Part shown: one piece after another, positions 32,653 through 34,434 of the stretch
How positions within the stretch are numbered: position 1 is the first letter of the stretch
Layout: every line of letters starts with the position of its first letter
DNA from: a virus
Direction: 5' to 3' (one strand)
Length of the DNA stretch: 34,434 bases
Virus record (IMG/VR): IMGVR_UViG_3300027969_004187
Coordinates: 1 to 34,434 of that record
The notes under the pieces: generated by a model
Database searches by the model: none
Told to the model about the DNA's origin: nothing
Seen by the model: the letters and a program-made list of their open reading frames with translations, nothing else
Translations under genes and position numbers: made by a program

Positions 32653-33072
32653 ATGGCATTTATTTCATATAACAATCAAGCTCTTTCCGCTTTTGGGCAA
32701 ACACCTGCTAATCTTAGTTGGTCTGTATCTGGTACTGGTTTACCTAAAACTGTTGAACTCCTTACTGTTGGAACAGGTCCTCTTAATGTAGCTTCTTTAA
32801 GTGCTAAGCAGGTAAGAGGTATATTATTTAATTCTTTAACCAACCCTGCATCTGGTACTGGCATCTTCACGACAACACTATCTGCATTTAATGGTACTAC
32901 TTTTAGAGTTGATAGAGCATATCAAGGAGTTACCTTAAGTGTGTTATATACAGACAACACGTCTACGCTGTTTGTTTGTCAAACAGGTACTACTGTTCAG
33001 TCTTTAACTGCAAACGGTTTTGACAGTGTCTCTCCGCAGGCTAGACGTCTTGCATTGCTAGGAATGCTCTAA
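32653..33072 (+). CDS. Small virion-like protein, unidentified
   Basis: A 139-residue protein, rich in Ser, Thr, Gly and Leu with few charged residues, that looks like a compact beta-sandwich (strands around LSWSVSGTGL, TVELLTVGTG, GIFTTTLSAF, TLSVLYTDN and TLFVCQTG). This composition is typical of head decoration or tail accessory proteins, and the late-type octamer at the usual spacing supports late expression. I do not recognise the family. It is the last gene before the composition change and ends in a terminator. No signal peptide. Confidence 0.55.
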   Translation: MAFISYNNQALSAFGQTPANLSWSVSGTGLPKTVELLTVGTGPLNVASLSAKQVRGILFNSLTNPASGTGIFTTTLSAFNGTTFRVDRAYQGVTLSVLYTDNTSTLFVCQTGTTVQSLTANGFDSVSPQARRLALLGML

Positions 33073-33085
33073 GAAATTTACAAAC

Positions 33086-33121
33086 AAAAAGCGGTGATGT
33101 TTTTAGCATCACCGCTTTTTT
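33086..33121 (+). terminator. Terminator hairpin after the 139-residue gene
   Basis: GCGGTGATG at 33091-33099 pairs with CATCACCGC at 33107-33115, extended by A and T runs on both sides (AAAAA 33086-33090, TTTTTT after). Rho-independent type; because of the A-tract it could work in both directions. Confidence 0.85.
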
Positions 33122-33276
33122 AATAATTTTTAATCTAAAGGAGTAAATATAACAATTTAAAGGATATACAATCCTTTGGTCTAGGGTTCAAGTCTCTGCG
33201 GGACCACTTCATTATCAACGGTTTACGGATGGAATTAAGATCAGGAGTTGCAAAATGGGGTCGCAAATCGCCCAAA
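33122..33276. other. Gene-free junction between AT-rich and GC-rich DNA
   Basis: About 150 bases without a supported gene. The left part is AT-rich like the phage, the middle holds the tRNA-half sequence and the right part from about 33210 is mixed in composition. I see no integrase-type repeats or promoter. An open frame on the minus strand across the tRNA is an artefact (the RDLNPRP peptide typical of antisense tRNA). Confidence 0.6.
33160..33206 (+). other. tRNA 3'-half-like sequence (possible att core)
   Basis: A 5-bp anticodon-type stem (33160-33164 with 33172-33176) with a 7-base loop, a 5-base variable part, a T-arm at 33182-33198 with the standard loop TTCAAGT, and an acceptor-type strand CGGGACC (33199-33205) with A as discriminator. 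The 5' acceptor strand (GGTCCCG) and a D-arm with GG are absent upstream, and the loop has A instead of T at position 33. It is not a working tRNA. Phage integrases often use tRNA 3' halves, so it may be an att core. Confidence 0.55.
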
Positions 33277-34434
33277 TTATTTACGGCGAGTGAAAACTGC
33301 CGTGCTGTATTTCTTGATCGTAATAGCTCCAGCGTCGGATACAAATTGAGCCATCTGGAGAGTGATCAGTCCTTCTGTTGCCCCGTTTTCAATAACCCCT
33401 TGAATGCGCAGTTGGTGCGTGCCGGCATAGCCCATGGACCCTTGCACCAGGACCGGGAACGCAGCGGCATCCTGTGCTTCGTTAAGATTGTTCTGGACCG
33501 TGTTGAAAATAACAACGGTGGCTGCGCCCACTGCCCCGGATGGGGCAACAAGGTTAAATTTAAGCCCGCTCGCTGTTCCGGCCAAGGTAAACCTTACCGT
33601 AAAATCAAACAAGTAAGTGGCATTGGCCGCGACTCGGAAAGTGAGACCGGTATCCACCAATGTGGTCGATGAAGTCACTGCCTGATCTGCCGCCAGTGTG
33701 ACGCAACTGGCAACATTCCGGCGCGGGGAATCCCACGCGATGGCGGACGATGCCGGGATGATGCCGTCAGAGTCAGGATTACTGATATTAGGCACCACAA
33801 AACTGTCCCCATAATCCATGTTAGTCCAGACGGCCCATCCGTCCCGCTCCACCGTGATCGTGTCGAACTCAAAAACCTGCCCTGCGGAATCCGCATCGTT
33901 GACCAAGGCGATGCTGAAAGTTGAGGAACGACGGGCAACTACCCGTGCAGTATAGGTCAATTCCGTGCTGGTGGGGGTGATTACCAAAGCTTCCCCAATA
34001 TTGGTATCTTGTGAGGTATCAGAGACGTTATGCCCAAATCCGATGTAAAGCGGGACCGATGTGCCGCTGGCGCACCGGGCTTTGATGGTGATGCGGTAGG
34101 CCCGCCCTCTCACTGCCCCGCCTTTGGCAGCGATATTTTTCCCGCTACTGGCCTTCGCGGTGAGCCTTAGCTTGCCCGGTGCAGTGGTGCCATTGACTTC
34201 CCCGTGTGCCCAGGAATTGGCACTGCCTGCCGTCGGCGTGACCGTTCCGCCGCCGGATTCGGTATAAGCCACTCCATCCTGCGTCCAGTCATTCCAGGTA
34301 AAACCGGAGTAGGCATTACAGTCCTGGTCGCGGTTATTGATTATGCTGCCCCAGACGACGCTGCCAAGTTGAGGGGATGAAGGGAGATTGAAACCAAAAA
34401 TATCATCTGCCAAATATTCCAGCACGCCCAACCC
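33277..34434 (-). CDS. Phage tail-type structural protein, 5' end missing
   Basis: At least 385 codons, open to the right edge, ending with TAA at 33279-33277. The N-terminal part in view (~35-190) has a jelly-roll look like carbohydrate-binding modules: GGTVTPTAGSANSWAHGEV, then LRLTAKAS, RAYRITIKARCASGT and TELTYTARVVA. The C-terminal ~130 residues (ADQAVTSSTTLVDTGLTFRVAANATYLFDF, then APSGAVGA and YAGTHQLRIQG) form a beta domain widely found at the ends of phage tail and fibre proteins. It is much richer in GC than the other genes here and uses GC-ending codons, so it comes from another genome, whether by integration, transfer or assembly error. Confidence 0.7.
   Translation of the reverse strand, partial: GLGVLEYLADDIFGFNLPSSPQLGSVVWGSIINNRDQDCNAYSGFTWNDWTQDGVAYTESGGGTVTPTAGSANSWAHGEVNGTTAPGKLRLTAKASSGKNIAAKGGAVRGRAYRITIKARCASGTSVPLYIGFGHNVSDTSQDTNIGEALVITPTSTELTYTARVVARRSSTFSIALVNDADSAGQVFEFDTITVERDGWAVWTNMDYGDSFVVPNISNPDSDGIIPASSAIAWDSPRRNVASCVTLAADQAVTSSTTLVDTGLTFRVAANATYLFDFTVRFTLAGTASGLKFNLVAPSGAVGAATVVIFNTVQNNLNEAQDAAAFPVLVQGSMGYAGTHQLRIQGVIENGATEGLITLQMAQFVSDAGAITIKKYSTAVFTRRK

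Noticed and set aside
33133-33206. A complete tRNA gene
   Set aside because: The T-arm and acceptor 3' strand are good, but no matching 5' acceptor strand or D-arm with GG is upstream, and position 33 of the loop is A. Only a 3' half is supported.
33135-33344. A 69-residue minus-strand protein containing RDLNPRP
   Set aside because: This peptide is the well-known false translation of the antisense strand of tRNA T-arms, not a real gene.
33229-33672. A + strand gene of 147 residues in the GC-rich part
   Set aside because: It is antisense to the tail-type gene, whose protein has clear domain patterns; the + strand translation is Cys/Arg-rich and has the look of a shadow frame.
1-34434. CRISPR array, insertion sequence, integrase or toxin-antitoxin pair
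   Set aside because: I looked for regularly spaced repeats, transposase or recombinase motifs and small paired genes and found none I could support.

Overview
The window looks like part of a T4-like myovirus genome. It is very AT-rich, nearly all genes lie on the + strand in tightly packed or overlapping runs, and there is a recognisable T4-type set: clamp-loader small subunit (gp62-like), co-chaperonin (gp31-like), tail-sheath stabiliser (gp15-like), portal (gp20), neck protein (gp13-like), head completion protein (gp4-like), prohead protease (gp21), core protein (gp68-like), scaffold (gp22) and major capsid protein (gp23). T4-late-promoter-like octamers (TATAAATA and one-base variants) precede the virion genes. 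Starts almost never have a Shine-Dalgarno sequence, which fits a Bacteroidota-type host. That host assignment is inference.

Layout. 2-641: the 3' end of one gene and a convergent small virion-like gene. 698-16830: a continuous ~16 kb carbohydrate locus with 12 glycosyltransferase genes (GT2-, GT77-, GT47/exostosin-, GT11-, GT23-, GT32- and GT25-like, plus one unassigned GT-A protein), two methyltransferases, a split transketolase, an SDR sugar epimerase/dehydratase, an RmlC epimerase and a GDP-mannose 3,5-epimerase. I see no flippase, polymerase or ABC exporter and no obvious membrane protein, so the glycan is probably built in the cytoplasm, perhaps on a virion protein. 16867-20669: DUF366-like protein, gp62, gp31, a WYL_2-like protein, an unknown protein with unusual inverted repeats, and an XPD/DinG-type Fe-S helicase. 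20721-30491: head and neck genes in an order unlike T4, interrupted by a minus-strand homing endonuclease with zinc ribbons. A strong terminator follows gp23. 30641-32612: an HNH nuclease and a DNA methyltransferase that share the same N-terminal DNA-binding module, the most system-like novelty here. 32653-33072: a small virion-like protein followed by a terminator.

From about 33172 the sequence changes character. A tRNA 3'-half-like sequence (anticodon arm to acceptor end) marks the change, and beyond it the DNA is clearly GC-richer and carries a minus-strand phage tail-type gene running off the window. This is either an attachment-site junction or an assembly chimera; the sequence alone cannot decide.

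How the genes may work together: GDP-mannose 3,5-epimerase, RmlC, the SDR, the transketolase pair and the methyltransferases would make unusual, possibly branched and methylated nucleotide sugars. The many glycosyltransferases would assemble them. The late genes build the head and neck. Two mobile nuclease units flank the gp21-gp23 block.
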